Assembly: GCF_000165425.1 (NCBI RefSeq)
Contig: NW_001798967.1
Coordinates: forward strand, 221,657 to 285,656
From: Paramecium tetraurelia
Taxonomy: Eukaryota > Ciliophora > Oligohymenophorea > Peniculida > Parameciidae
Length of the DNA: 64,000 nucleotides
Direction: 5' to 3'
Below the pieces are notes generated by a model. That model saw nothing but the letters and a program-made list of their open reading frames with translations, had not been told where the DNA came from and did not search any database. The stretch's first letter is position 1, and every line of letters begins with the position of its first letter. The translations under genes and the position numbers were made by a program. Below are positions 46,065-59,397 of the stretch, in pieces.

Positions 46065-49000
46065 TCATCTAAATAAGCCTCCTTTCTTCCTTTGGTTCAT
46101 CTAACTTACTATGGCCTAGAATTTTGTTCTTTCTTGATCAGTTAGTTCCAACATCTTCGATAGAATTTAAAAGTAATCTTCAGTTTCTTAAGCCCTTAAA
46201 GATAATAATTAAAATTTACTAATTTTATAGTGATACAAGGAAAGACTAAAGTAATTATTTTATCTGTTATTTCAAAGATTTTGTATCCGTTTAGTTAATT
46301 GTTTATGATAGCTGATAATTCTCTCTCTTTAAATCAGATATCATCTTAACCATTTTTTGTTCCTCCTATTAATAATCAATTAAATTCATTTTGTACTTTT
46401 CAATTTCTTATTTATAACTGTCTATTTCTAATTATAAATCATAAAATTTGGTATTATTATTTTCATTTTATTATTGTAATTATTGTGCAAGTTAATTTTA
46501 AAATTCTTTAATTTATAAACTACTTTTAGTATGTCCACTTTAAACAGTAGGATCAATTATTGTTGCATTATTAATGGAGCTGTGCTCGAATTTTCTAATC
46601 TCTTGATTATCAATTGAACTTAAATCAAGACTTTAATTAGCACTCTCATTCCATTTTTGTTCCAATTAATCCTTTAAATTTTATACCTATAATTTTAGAT
46701 AATTATTTTCAACAGAGGCATTATCAAATTGTTCCTTCTTTTATTTTAATTCTTACTAAAATTAATCTCTTTCAGATATAGCATTTTTCAATACATCCTT
46801 AAAATGAGTCATCATATCAGGATTTTCATTGTTGATAGTTAAAGTTTATGAAAACATCTCATCATATTATTATTACTACTATTATAATTATTTTTTTAAC
46901 TTCTATATTTCTTATTCGTTAGCAGTTTCAGACTCTTCGATTTTCTCTTGCAAAGTTTAAATTTTTTTCATAAATAATTAAGTCAAAAATCTTAACTTTT
47001 CGAGACAGAATTCTTCTGTATTTTTGATGGTATCACCAATCTCCTTACTTATTTTTGGATAGTCTTTAATTAACTTTTATATTTATTCCATTCTATTGTT
47101 TTGTCTTTAAAATTTGATATCATTTTTCATCATCTACTCTTCTTAATCCTTATACTTTTTCCTTAAAACTTCATTATCATTTTAAAGCTAATTTAGCTTT
47201 TTTCCTTTTTCCTCCAATTATAAATTCTGATTATAGACAGTTTCTTTCAAATTTCTAATCGTTTCTTCTTTTTCAGAAAAATAAACCTAAAATCTCTATG
47301 TCTGATCCTTAAGGTTTTCAATCTTATCATTAAGATCTTCATTGATATTAGTTAGATTATCTATTTCTGAGAGATTTTTTCTTTATGCTAATTAAAGTTA
47401 TTGTATTTCCTCATCCTTTGATGAAAGCTTGTCAAATATTTATTAACTAAATTGTTTCTCTTTAATTAATTACTATTCTAGTTTTTATAGTTTTAAATAA
47501 ATATCTTAGGTCTTAATTTCCTGTCCAGATAGTAAATCTCTATTTTATTCTTTTAGAGATTAAATTTACTCTTATTAATGATCAATCGTAACCTAAAAGC
47601 TTGCTTGAATTTCATTAATCATGGTTTGTTATCTCTGTCTTTATTACTCTAACTATTGGATTTCATTTTTGAGATTAGGAATTAACTTACATTTTTCATT
47701 TTATTAATCTATTGCACTATTTTTTTCTTAGATTTAACCTTAATATAACAAATTTTAGCTTTCTAATCTTTAGATTTCTTCTTTTAATTCTAAATTTATT
47801 TATTACTGCTGTTATAATTTTTAATTAGTCTCTTGTAATTGGTTTTTTAAGTCACTCCTGTCAGTAGACAAAGATTAAATTTCTTATTTTCTATTCTCAT
47901 CAGCAAATAGCATATTTTCTTACTGAGACATTAGCTATTATATTTTCTCTTTAAAGCTTTTGACAACCGATTCCTATTATTATTATAATTAATTTAAGTG
48001 CTTATAAATTTAGGGATTTATTTTAACTTGTACTCTCAACATATCATCTAACTCTTAATGATTTAATTTCAATTAGGCTATTTATGAATTGATCACACTA
48101 AGCTTCTTAACCAATTTAACCAAAATTGTTTGATATGTTTTATTAAACTTTACTAATTAATCCTTAATAAAATTAGTTGAGTGTTATTATTATCTTTTGC
48201 ATTTGCCAAACTCGATTAATATAGAATGTAATTTCCTTTTAGCATTTTCAATTTTTAACTTTGAATTTACTTACTATGAGGATAATTCGGTTTCTAAATT
48301 TTCTATTTTTTGTAAGTATTTAAGCTCCTCATTCTTCACCAAAGCTTCATATTTCTATTGTCTTTATTATTATAACTCTAACTTTTACTACAAATCCTTT
48401 AACATATCTTTACCTTCATTCATTTAAGTTTTCAAATAGTCCTTTTCATCATTTAATTAAGATATTTTTTATTCTTATAAATTAAGTTATGTATTTTTTG
48501 ATATTATTTCTGATTCTTATAAAATCTTTTCCTCTTTTATTTTACTTACTTCTTATTAAAACTGCTTAAGTTCATCTTAAATTGTCTACTCATTCTAATT
48601 TTTCTGTGAAATTTCTTCTTAAAGATTTTCAACTGAGGAAATAAGCTTTTTGTTCTCTTATTGCGCTACAAGTAAACGATCCTCCAATTCTCTGCTCTTT
48701 TTCAGACTCTCCTAACATTCTTATTCTTTAGTTTATATTCCCTAATTTAATTAATTAATAGTAATTTCTAATTCCTGTAATTTTTATTGATTTTCCTGGA
48801 ATTTTTCATTTGTTTATCTAATTTGATTTTGTAATTCTCCAATTAATTTCATTTTTTCATCCAATTAAATATTTTTTTCTTTTAATTCTTTTATTTCTTG
48901 GTTTTTTAGTTATAATTATGCATCCTTTTCAGCAATTTATTTTTCCTTCATACTATCAATATCTTTCTAAATATTTGAACTTAAGACCTTTAATTCATTT

Positions 49001-52000
49001 TACAATTATAAGTTATCTTAATTCAACTTCTCAATTTAGTTTTAATAATTTAGTATTTCATTATCAGTTTATTTTTTCTAAATTTCCAAAATCTATTAAT
49101 TTTATTATAAAATTTCTATTTTTTATAAAAATTAAGTCTTTTAATCCTCTATTTCATTAGAATAATTATCTAATTATAAGTTCTTTTCGCTTAATTCTTC
49201 TTCGATTTTTTCCTTTTCATATTAGATTTAGACTATTTATTTTTATAGGATCTCAACTAAATTTTAGGCTTCTCTATTTTCATTTATTAACTCCTAAATC
49301 TTTTAATTCTATATTTATTCTTATTACCTAGCATTAGCTCGAATGTTTTATTCTTCTTAAGTTAAATCTTTCAACTAGGTTTGCAAGTTTAAATTTTCTT
49401 CTTAATTTAAGAGATGTTACTATTTCAATGTATCGACTTCTTCAATAAGAGATTAATTTTAAATTAATCTATTCTTTAACTCTTATTAATTTTATTCATT
49501 TTCTTCTCTCTATTAGTTTAGGGAGTTTTAAATAGTTTATCTATTTGAAGATTCATTTTGATAATTCTACTCTAATTTAAGAATTTAATTTTCCAAGTCT
49601 TTTTATTCTGATATTTTCTTTTCATAATCTTATTTAAGTTGTGCAATTATTGTCTATTGTTACTATTCCAAACCTTAAAGTTGTTAATTGGCATTCTTCA
49701 AAACATCATTATCTTCAAGAAGGTTCTTTTTTTCACTTTAAAGTTGTAAGCTTATGCTTTCGATTTAAGATTTTTATTCGTCAATTTTAAGTAAAAGTTA
49801 CTATATTTATTAGTCTTTCTAATTATTTTATTATTTAGATTCCTCTATCTAAGAGAGTTGTGATTGCAAATTTCTTTACAACTCTTAGATATTCTAATTT
49901 AGTTCTGCTATTTAATTTTTATCTAATTATTTATGTTTTTCAGCCTCCTACAAATTACTATTTAGATTTTCATTTTGCTATTTATATTTTGATATCTAAA
50001 GTTCATATTACTAAATTTTGTTGTTTTATTGTTGAATATTCAACTATAATTATTTCTCATTTTCTAAAGTTGTTTCATTTATTTTTTAAATTAACTCATT
50101 TTATAATGATCTAATTTATTCAGATTATGTTTAATTTTCACTTTTTTCTGCCAATAAAGCAGCGTTTAAATTTTTATTTTCCTGTTGTAAATTCTATAAT
50201 AATTGTTCTTTCTCCTCTAACTATTTTTGAATTTGTGATTTTTAATTTTGTATTTCTTTCACACTTTCTTATAGTTATTTCTCCCCTTCTCTTAAATGAT
50301 TAACAAGTTCATTAAGTTAGACAATACTCTCATTTGAACTTTGATTCTGAGACTTATTGCTTTATAATTCTTAAGATTGTTTGAATAATTGCTATTCTGA
50401 TTATTCATTTTTTATTTTGAGATAATTTGTTTACTATATATATTCATTTAATTCTTGATCTTTACTCTCTAATTATTACTCTAGAGCTTCAAATTTTTTA
50501 TTCAAATTTGTCAATTGAATTCCTTGTCTTTAGTTATTAACTTATTCTTATTCAAGTTATGATGTTTAATTTTAAATTAATTTCTCTTGATTTTAAGAGA
50601 TACTCATTTACGTTTCTAAACTTTCTTAAATCTGTTAATTCTTGATTGATAATTCCTAAATTTAATTTTTTAGTGTAGAATTTTCATCCTTAAGTTTTAA
50701 GGAATCAGCTTAAAGCTCTTAAATACTCGTTTAATTTTATCCAATTGTTTCTTAGGCTTATTCTAATGATAGTTTTAGATCATAGATTTGTGATTATAAA
50801 GATTCATTTGAATTTGCCAAATCTTTATTTTTCAAATCTGATTATTCTATACTTTAACTGCAAAACAGATTAATTTATTCTTGCTATTATGATTATAATT
50901 AAATTAAATTTTAATCTTTGGAAATAATTTGTTCTTATAACATTTGATTCTCTTAAAGTGTTAACTCATAATCATTATTCAAGTCTTTCAATTATTATTT
51001 AAGTCTTTCATTATCCTAACTATAATTTTCCATCTATTCTTTCGAGTTTTCGAATTCTAATTATAGTTCTAGGAGTTATTATTTAAGCTTATCGTTAATT
51101 TATTATTCTTCTTATAACTCATCATTTAAAGTAGTTAATAACGCTTGAGATTTTTTTACTTCATCAAACTATTCTTATAAGGTGTTCTTCTCTTACAAAG
51201 TCTTACTAAATTCAGATTTAATTTTGGTTAATTCTTATTACGTTTATAAGAATTATTCAGATTGTTATTTCAATTATTAATTGTCTGCTTTTAGTTTGCC
51301 TAAATCGGTTTATTATTGCTTATTTAAATCTTTCTATCTATTCAAGTCTAATTAGAATTATTTATTTTATGTCTTAAGTGCTTCTATCTCTTATTGAAGT
51401 TTTTAGGTTAATAATTTTTCCTGATCATACTTAGTAGATTTTGTTTAGGCTAATTATTTTTACATTTTTAAGTCTTCCTCTTTCTATTTTAACAGAGTAT
51501 TGAGTGAGTTTAACTTTTATTTTGTTTCATTCAATTCAGCATCTTTAACATTGCTTTGTTCAATTGCTGTATTTAATGTTTATTATTGTGTTTTTTATTG
51601 TTATTATGATTATGCTAATTAAGTTTCTAATTATGAAATCTAATTTTGATAGTGATCAATTAATGCTTAATTTTGATTGTCCTTCTCTAAATTTTAATTA
51701 GTCTCTTCCAAAATTGAGTTTAAGTTATCAATTTATCCTTAAAGATTTTACATTTCATATTAATGTTCATCTTATTTAGATTATATTTGTTCTTGTAAAT
51801 TAGTGTTCTATTTTTACATTTCAAAAAGTTGTTGATTGACATTATTTAATTCTTAGATCAAACTATCAATTTAGGATGAATAATCTTATTTTTAATTATT
51901 CATCAAATCTAAAGATTTTAGATACTGTTATTAAATAATGTTCAATAAAAACTACTTGAATTACCCTAAAGTATTTAAAATTTATTATTTTATAACTTCA

Positions 52001-53481
52001 CTATTACATACGTCTTCCAATATAAACTTAAACACTTATTTATGCTTAATAAGCTACAATTATAATTGATTCTAAACTTGAGTTCTCTCTGTCAAAGATT
52101 ATTCTTGACTCATTTCTTAAACTATTTCTTACATATATTCTTAATTCTTGTGAGGTTGTGATATGGCTTACTCCAATTAATCCATTAAAATTTATTCTAA
52201 TCCATTAAGTTATGAGATATCATAGTGACCCATCATTTTCAGATTTTATAATTCTAACTTCATTCTTTTTAATTCTTGCACTACATTTTTCAGTGTTTTA
52301 AATGATTTTTGTTTAAGAGAACTATTTTCATCTTCTAATAAGGCAATTTTATTTTATAATGAATTGAATTATTCTATTACCTAAAGATATTACTATTCAT
52401 TCTATTATTACTTTTTTAAGGTTTCTTCAAGATGCTTCTACTCTAATTATGATTGCACTTAATTAATTTCTTTTTATTTTTACTAAACAATTCGATTGCA
52501 TTGCTCCTCTTATTATGCTAGTTATTATTTATAGGTTTAAATCTCTTTATTTAATTGTTGAATTTATTTTGAATATTCGAGAGCAGTGCCATTCACATGT
52601 TTGGCCTATTCATCTAAATCTTTGTATTTTCTTTCTTACTCGGTGATTCTCGATTGTAATATTTAGTTATGTGATTTAGATTCATTTAATTATTTTTGGT
52701 TATCCATTAACTTGATCAATTGATTATTCAATTTCTCTATCATGCTGTTCTTAAGTTGGATTTCCTGGATGTGTAATTGCTCACTATTTTGAAGTTATTC
52801 ATTAAGAATTTTGAGTTGCGGCTCTAAATCAGATCTTTAATTTTAGATCTGGTTTTAGATTTCTTCTTTTTCTCTCTTGATTGTTTCCTTCTCTTATATT
52901 AATTACTAAATAGATTTCTTCTATTCCTCAACCTTAGATTATTAAGATCTATACTTTTTTTGCTAATTAATCATCATATCCATTCTTTTCTAACAGCTTT
53001 TTATACTTTTTGACTTTGTCTTCCAAAGTCTAGAATTATTTTTCCATGTATATAGCATAATCAATCACAGATTTTTCTTAAGTTTTATTCTCTTCAATTT
53101 GCTCTCCATTTTTTTGTTTTTCTCTAGCTTTTTTAAGTTCGTCTTCCTTGTGTTTGAGTGTCTGCAGAAGTTCTTTTATATGTTTTTTGAGTGACTAATT
53201 TTTAGAGTTCAATTCATCTGTTCCCAATTTCAATTCCTTAAAGCTTAAATTCAAAAAGTTGAGCTTAATTACTAGAACATAACACATACATCCTCAACTA
53301 ATTGTTTGTTTTTTTCAGCCAATTGTTGCATTTCTATTTATGAAGATGATAAAATCTTAGGTTTCGGAGGCGATGTCTCTCTTGATTTATAGTCTGATTG
53401 CAACTAAGACAGTAATTCCTGATTTCTCAAATTAACTGTCTCCAGTAGATTATTCAATTTGTGTAGTCCTTGAGCCTTCAT
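46065..53481 (-). CDS. Giant coiled-coil protein
   Basis: One open minus-strand region of 7.4 kb giving about 2,400 residues of nearly continuous Gln/Glu/Lys/Leu heptads. Start MKAQGLHKLNNLLETVNL at ATG 53481. The last intron (46195-46219, 25 nt) joins to an ending EDYFQILSKMLELTDQE and a basic tail ending GGLFR at TGA 46067-46065. A possible 18-nt intron lies at 53272-53289. I checked both ends and one internal block but not every codon, so more tiny introns, or a split into two genes, cannot be excluded. No motor, kinase or other globular domain seen. A basal-body, centrosomal or cortical filament role is only inference. It is convergent with the channel gene, 58 bp apart. Confidence 0.75.
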
Positions 53482-53752
53482 TTAAATTTTATTAATAAAA
53501 ATATATTTTTCTTAGATTTCGTATTAATTTTTTCTTAATTATTTAAAGATTTTTATCTAAAAGGATCTTCTTCATTTTATTTAATTAGGCTTTGGGACAT
53601 AAATCAATGACAAAGTTGATCATAAAATACCCAGAAAATTATTATAACTATTTTGAATTGAGATTGTATATTTTGATTAATGGAATGGTTTTATATTAAA
53701 ATTAATTAAAGACTCTCTATTGTTCTAATAAAAACGGATTATTAATATTAAA
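53482..53752. other. Divergent intergenic region
   Basis: 271 bp of AT-rich sequence between the divergent giant coiled-coil gene and the large secreted-protein gene. No feature beyond presumed promoters. Confidence 0.4.
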
Positions 53753-56700
53753 ATGTACAAACGTATGTTTCTTGTGTTGCTGTTAGTCAGCCTGTCGTTG
53801 GAATTTAAGACTTCAGTTAAAACATAAATAACTCCATTGGAAACTATTTTAGGAATTGATCCTTCTGGATGGACATGTGAAAGTCCATCATACAAGGAGT
53901 AACTGGGAGCTGAGCATGACATTGAATAATGGATTGATATAGTAAAGCATAAAGATGGTTTTGATGGTGATTTGCAAGTATTGGCAATGGTTAAGGCACT
54001 TGTGGACAAAGTATTAGCTTCTGTACATCATATTTCTGGAAATACTTTTGTACAAGTGAAACATATTCACCATTAATTGTCTAAACAATTTAAAAAGTTA
54101 TCAGAAATTGAGTCATTATCATCCTGGTATGATATCAATGATATATTGGGTTATGTTGAAGTATTAAATAAAGCGAAAAGTAATTTAATTCATATTGATT
54201 TATTAGCTGACGAAGATAAAATACAATTGGCCACTATGATTGCATCCAAGATCTCAGAACTCATTCAATAAATCACTGAGATTTAATTGTAATTGAATTC
54301 CATACCAGTCGAAATAGATGATTTGTATGAATTATCAACTCGAGTTAATCAAAAAACCTCTGCATGTAAGGATGTCTGGGCACCATTTTTGGAAGCAGAT
54401 GCTAAGGCCGAAGAAGAAGTCAAGAGAGCTGAACAAGAATAAGAAGCAGCAAGGTTGTAGGCAGAGGCCGAAGCAAAGTAATAAGCTGAATAAGCAGAAG
54501 AAGAGGAAAGAAGAAAACAAGAAGAAGCAAGGGAGTTGGAAGAGTTGAAAAACAGAGTAGAACTTACACCAGAGGAGGCAGAAGCATTAGATAAGGAGGC
54601 TCAGCATGAATTAGAATTAGCTGAGGAAGCTGAGATTGAAGCAAAGAAGGAGGTGGATGAGGCTAAAGCTGCTGAAAATTAAGCATAATTAGAGGCTGAG
54701 AAAGAAGAAAAGGAGGCTGAAGAAGCTGCATAAAGAGCAGAAGCTGCTGAATAGGCTTTGTAAGAGGCCTAAAAGGCTGAAGAAGAAGCATGTGTAGATG
54801 CAGAGGAGGCTGAACGAAGGTTGAAGGCTGCTTAAGAAGCTGCAGAAGAGGCTAAGAGAAAATTAGAAGAAGCAGAGAGATTGGCAGAAGAGGCTAGAAA
54901 AACTAAGGAATGTCAAGATGAACCACCTCTTGATGAACCAGTACATGAAGAATTTTATGAAGAGGAATTTGAATTAATATCAGAGGAAGAAGGTTGTACT
55001 GATGAAGCTTTGGAAGACTTGATTGATACTCTTATTGATGCAGCAACTTAACCAAGTGCTTATTAACCTGGATGTGGATATCCTGGATGTCAAGAATAAC
55101 CAATTATTATTGTGGTTGAAGATGATGAGGATGAACCATAACCATAACCTAAACCAGAGCCATAACCTGAACCACAACCTGAACCAAAAGAAGAGGAAGA
55201 AGTTATTGTTGAAGAAGAAATTGAGACTGAACCAACACCTGATGACAATAAAACATTTGAAGAAGAATAGTAGGTTGAAGAGACAGTAGAAGAAATTGTT
55301 GAAGAGATTGTAGAGGAAATTTTTGAGGAAATAGTAGAGGAAATTGTCGAAGAGATTCCAGAAGAAGAAGATGATGATTTTGGTAGATTAGAATATCCAG
55401 TTGATCCTCCTGAGGAGATACAATATTTAATCTATAAATCAGATGATAAACATGTAAACTCTCATACTCAAGAATCATCAAAATGGGAAGTAGAAGTCAA
55501 TCATGGACCTGAAACCAGAATCAAGGGATCCACAGAATATAGTTATGGATTATGGACATATTTCAGATATAATGGAGCTACAAAAATTTCAGAGAAGAAA
55601 GAAGTTCTAGCAGTTGGAGGTTTAAGTGGAGATGGTTCAAGTCGATTAGTCACACTCATCGGAGAAGGATTTTATAACTTTTAAGTATTTGATGGAGACT
55701 CTGTGACATAATAGTAAATAGATTATGGAAAATATTTGGATGCTGAATGGATCTATGTTTACTTTGGATACAAAGAAGGCAAAGCAAATGGTTATGTCTA
55801 TTGGGCAAGGACTTAAGTGATCAAAAGTGTGACATTTACTGTGACATATCAAAAAATAGTCAATACTATCAAGTTTTCATCAGGATGGTGGACTGGTTAC
55901 AAAGCCTTCAATGGAATCATAACTAATATTAGAGTTGTTTTGAATAAAGACTCCTTTATTGAAGATGATATTATTATGAAGAATGCTATAGAAACTGAAT
56001 ATCCTGTTCCAAGTGAAACAGATTTAGAGTATTTGGAAAACAAATATTATGATAAGGTTGAATATGAAGGATTAATCACTGAACCCAAATTCCATTGGGA
56101 TTTGGATAGACACAGAGAATATTCATTTTCTACTTGGTTCAGATATGTTAGAAGAACAGATAAAGCTGATTAATTGATATTCAGATTGACATCCAATGAA
56201 CCTGATTCTGGAGAAGTAGCCCATGGAGACAATGTGTTATCTTTATGGTAAACTGATGCAATTGACTATCAATTCAAAACATATACAGTTGAGAATTAGG
56301 ATAAGTTCAGCAACATCGTAGAAACTGTTAAAATCAATCAGGAATCATAATAATTATGGACCTATGCATATTTTGGATACAACAATGAAGATTTGGAATT
56401 CTATATTGAATGGCCAGATAGTTCAGCAACTAAATCATTTAAAGGTTGGCATGTTGTGGCCAAATATTGGGCTTTGTACTTAGGTTAGGACTTTAAGTAC
56501 AGTTTCCATGGCAAAACTGCCTATTCAACCTTAAGATTTGGAAAAGGGTCATGGGGTGTTCCAACAGAATTTGAAGAGTACAAAGTTGGTAAGAGTAAGT
56601 TATGGCCAGGAGTACAAATGAAAACTTATGAGTCTAAATGGTTGACACATACTAAGGAATCTGAATATGATAGTTTATTACATGAGGAACCAGAATGGGT

Positions 56701-59283
56701 TACTGATGGTGTCTATGAATATGGATTTGGAATGTGGACTAAATTCTTCATTACAAATCCCTCACGTATTTATGAAAAGCCAGATCGTATCTTGATTGCT
56801 AGATTGGGTTTTAGTGATAATGATTAGGCTGAATTTGCTGTTTATATAGGCAGAGGTGACTACGAATTTTGGGCTGGATCAATGAGACCTGTTTCCTACA
56901 CTAAGAATTTGGATGGATATTGGAATTATATTTATTTCAGCTATTCGAAATTATAATAAATTGCAGTTGGTTATGTGAACTTCAACACATTGTAATAAAT
57001 ACAAAGAACTAAATTTGAGCCATTTGATGCTGATCCTGCTAATAATTATGCTCGTTTTTATGTTGGAAATTGGAAGAACAATTAATATGGATTTAATGGT
57101 AGAATGGCATCAGCTGTAATTCGTATGGGAAGAGGCTCATTTATTTATGAAATAGAGTAATACTAAACATGGATGGAACCTTATTCAGTACCAGTTGATG
57201 AAGAATTGGGAACTAAAGATTATGAGATATAAGGAGCAGACAATAAAGATGCCGAATCTTATGATACATTCCTGTATGATCATTAAGCAACTGAAACTCA
57301 ACAATATTCAGTTTATGGATGGTTTAAATATTATGGTGATCTGTCTAATAGTGAAGCTTAAACAATTATCAGACTAACCAATAATGAAGTTGGTCATTTG
57401 AGTGATGCTTCCATATTAGGAGATAGAACATTGACTGCCATCTAATAAGGAGGTAATATGATATTTGGCACATATGACATTGGATTTATTGATAAGGATT
57501 ACGAAGTCAATAGACAGACAGAAGTTGATCTTGGAGAATATAGAGGAATTTGGATGTACATCTGGGTAGGATATTCTAGATTTGATTAACAGACAGGATG
57601 GTTCTTGGGATTCCCAGATATTAGTAAAGGTGGAGTTATTAAAAAGACTCTCCACTTTTCACCAAAGTATCTAGCAGTATATTTCGGAAAGGATGGCATC
57701 AACAAGAACTTTATTGGTAAATCAAGACATGTTCATGCTTGTTATGGTACAACCTAATGTTGGCATTTTGTTAATAAGGTAGAAGCAGAGGAGAATTTGC
57801 CAGCATGGATCCCATATAAATTGAATAATAAATTTGAATTCTTTGTTGAAAAAGATCAAGATGCTCTAATTGTGGCCAAGGATGGCAATGCAGCAATTGA
57901 TGTAGAGTTTACTGAGACCAATTTCCCAGGTTCTGATATCGAAGCCATTTATGAATATGGTATAGGATTATGGACAAGATGGTTGATGAATTATCCATTC
58001 ATTTTGTTAGAGAAAGCTGATTCACATTCAATCTTTAGATTTACTACTAATGCATAATATGAGGATGCTTAATAAAATGGTGATAGAACTGTATCAGCCT
58101 TTGTTGGAAGAGGAGAATATAAGTTTAGTACATATGATGCTGTCCTTGATAAGAATGATATAAGTATAGGTAGCAAGTTTGATAAAGAGTTGGAAGGATA
58201 TTGGAATTTCGTTTATTTCTGCTATAAAAGAATTCCCACTAATCCTAAAGCAATAGGATATGTGTTCTTGTCGAATGCCAATGTAGTAAAGAGAGTGGAA
58301 ATAGATAATGCTAAGCACTGGTTACTAAGAAATTATGCTAGATTAGTAGTTGGCAAGAAAGAGTTTGGTCATTCTGCATTCCAAGGAAAATTGTTTGATC
58401 CTAGAGTCTTCTTAGGTAAAGGCAGTTACATTGAGACTAGTGAAGACCTTATTAATGGTTTGATTCCAAAGTTTAGAGCATTCCCTCCTTATAAGGAAAA
58501 GTAGGATAATGAGCCTGTTCAAGTGGAGAAAACTAAGATTACTGCAAGAGTATTCAAATAGTATGAGGAGAAATACAGTGGTGTATTTGAGTACAGTGTA
58601 TATGGATTTGCTAAAGGGAATAAATTAAGGAATGTCACAGACTGGACTACTCTAGTAAGAGTCACACAAAATACACCAGATATTTAGAAGGACAACGAGA
58701 ATGCTGGAGACAGAACTCTTTCAATATTCGCTGACAAAGGCAAATGGATCTATAGTACTTATGATTACGGGGATATTGAAGTTGCTGATGACGACGATGG
58801 AGCAAGTAAGAATTTATTTAGATTTTATAGTCATCCACTAATTTGATATGAATAAACAATGGGGCAAATGGACATATTTCTATTTTGGCTATTCATTTAA
58901 ATTGAAATAGGCATATGCCTACATCAGATTCATTGATTAAACTGAAAATTCATTCTTGTTCGAAGAGGTTTACCACTTTGTTCCTAATTATTTGAGTGTG
59001 TTCTTCGCAGAAGATGGCTATGGAAAGATGTTCGATGTATTATATGTTTTAACAATTCTTTTAGGGTGAAGCCTTTGATTGGTATTTGGGCATTGGAGAT
59101 GGAGCATTTACAACCACACCAGATCCTAGACAATGGCCAGTTGATCCTGCCCCACCTCCTGATAGAATTCTATCGGCACTTTTAGCAAATCAAGGTTTCA
59201 ATTCAGGAAGAATAGTAAAAGCTTAAACATTCTTATAATTGGAAGGTACTATAAATTTAGTTGAGATCAAACAAGATGAATGA
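53753..59283 (+). CDS. Large secreted protein with E/A-rich stalk and tandem lectin-like (LamG/ConA-like) repeats
   Basis: 1,825 residues with two introns near the 3' end (58806-58830, 59037-59064), spliced length a multiple of three. Signal peptide: MYKRMFLVLLLVSLSLEF. Residues 30-220 are helical with a few Cys. Residues 220-390 form an Ala/Glu/Lys-rich single helix or coiled coil (EAERRLKAAQEAAEEAKRKL). Pro/Glu repeats (PQPKPEPQPEPQ) and very acidic VEEIVEEI repeats follow. Then come about six homologous beta-rich modules of 200-260 residues, marked by YSYGLWTYF, YSFSTWFRYV, YGFGMWTKF, YSVYGWFKYY, YGIGLWTRW and YSVYGFAK, with a second motif such as WNYIYFSYSK or WNFVYFCYKR. This resembles concanavalin/laminin-G sandwiches. 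Codon use is richer in GC than its neighbours, suggesting high expression. Probably a surface, cortical or secretory-granule structural protein. Confidence 0.85.
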
Positions 59284-59346
59284 TTTATTTTATTTCATTC
59301 TTTTAATCAATTTTAATGATATGTTATTTTCAACATCATGGTGTTG

Positions 59347-59377
59347 AATAAATAAATAAATAAATAAATAAATAAAA
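59347..59377. repeat. Tetranucleotide repeat (AATA)n
   Basis: About seven tandem AATA units between two convergent genes, ending at the stop region of the TauE/SafE-like gene. A simple microsatellite. Confidence 0.9.
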
Positions 59378-59397
59378 GCTCATTACACAGAGCTTTT
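59374..59397. repeat. 8-bp inverted repeat spanning the TauE/SafE-like stop codon
   Basis: aaaagctc and gagctttt are perfect inverted repeats around an 8-base loop (attacaca). The hairpin includes the last codons and the TGA of the minus-strand gene. It lies in the 97-bp convergent gap, so it could aid 3' end formation, but it could also be chance. Confidence 0.5.

Noticed and set aside
48197-50114. Several plus-strand hydrophobic ORFs (Phe/Ile/Leu/Tyr-rich)
   Set aside because: They are the complement of Gln/Lys/Glu-rich coiled-coil codons of the giant minus-strand gene.
54318-55481. ORFs in other frames of the E/A-rich stalk region
   Set aside because: Low-complexity codons keep all frames open; only the frame continuous with the signal peptide and lectin-like modules is coding.
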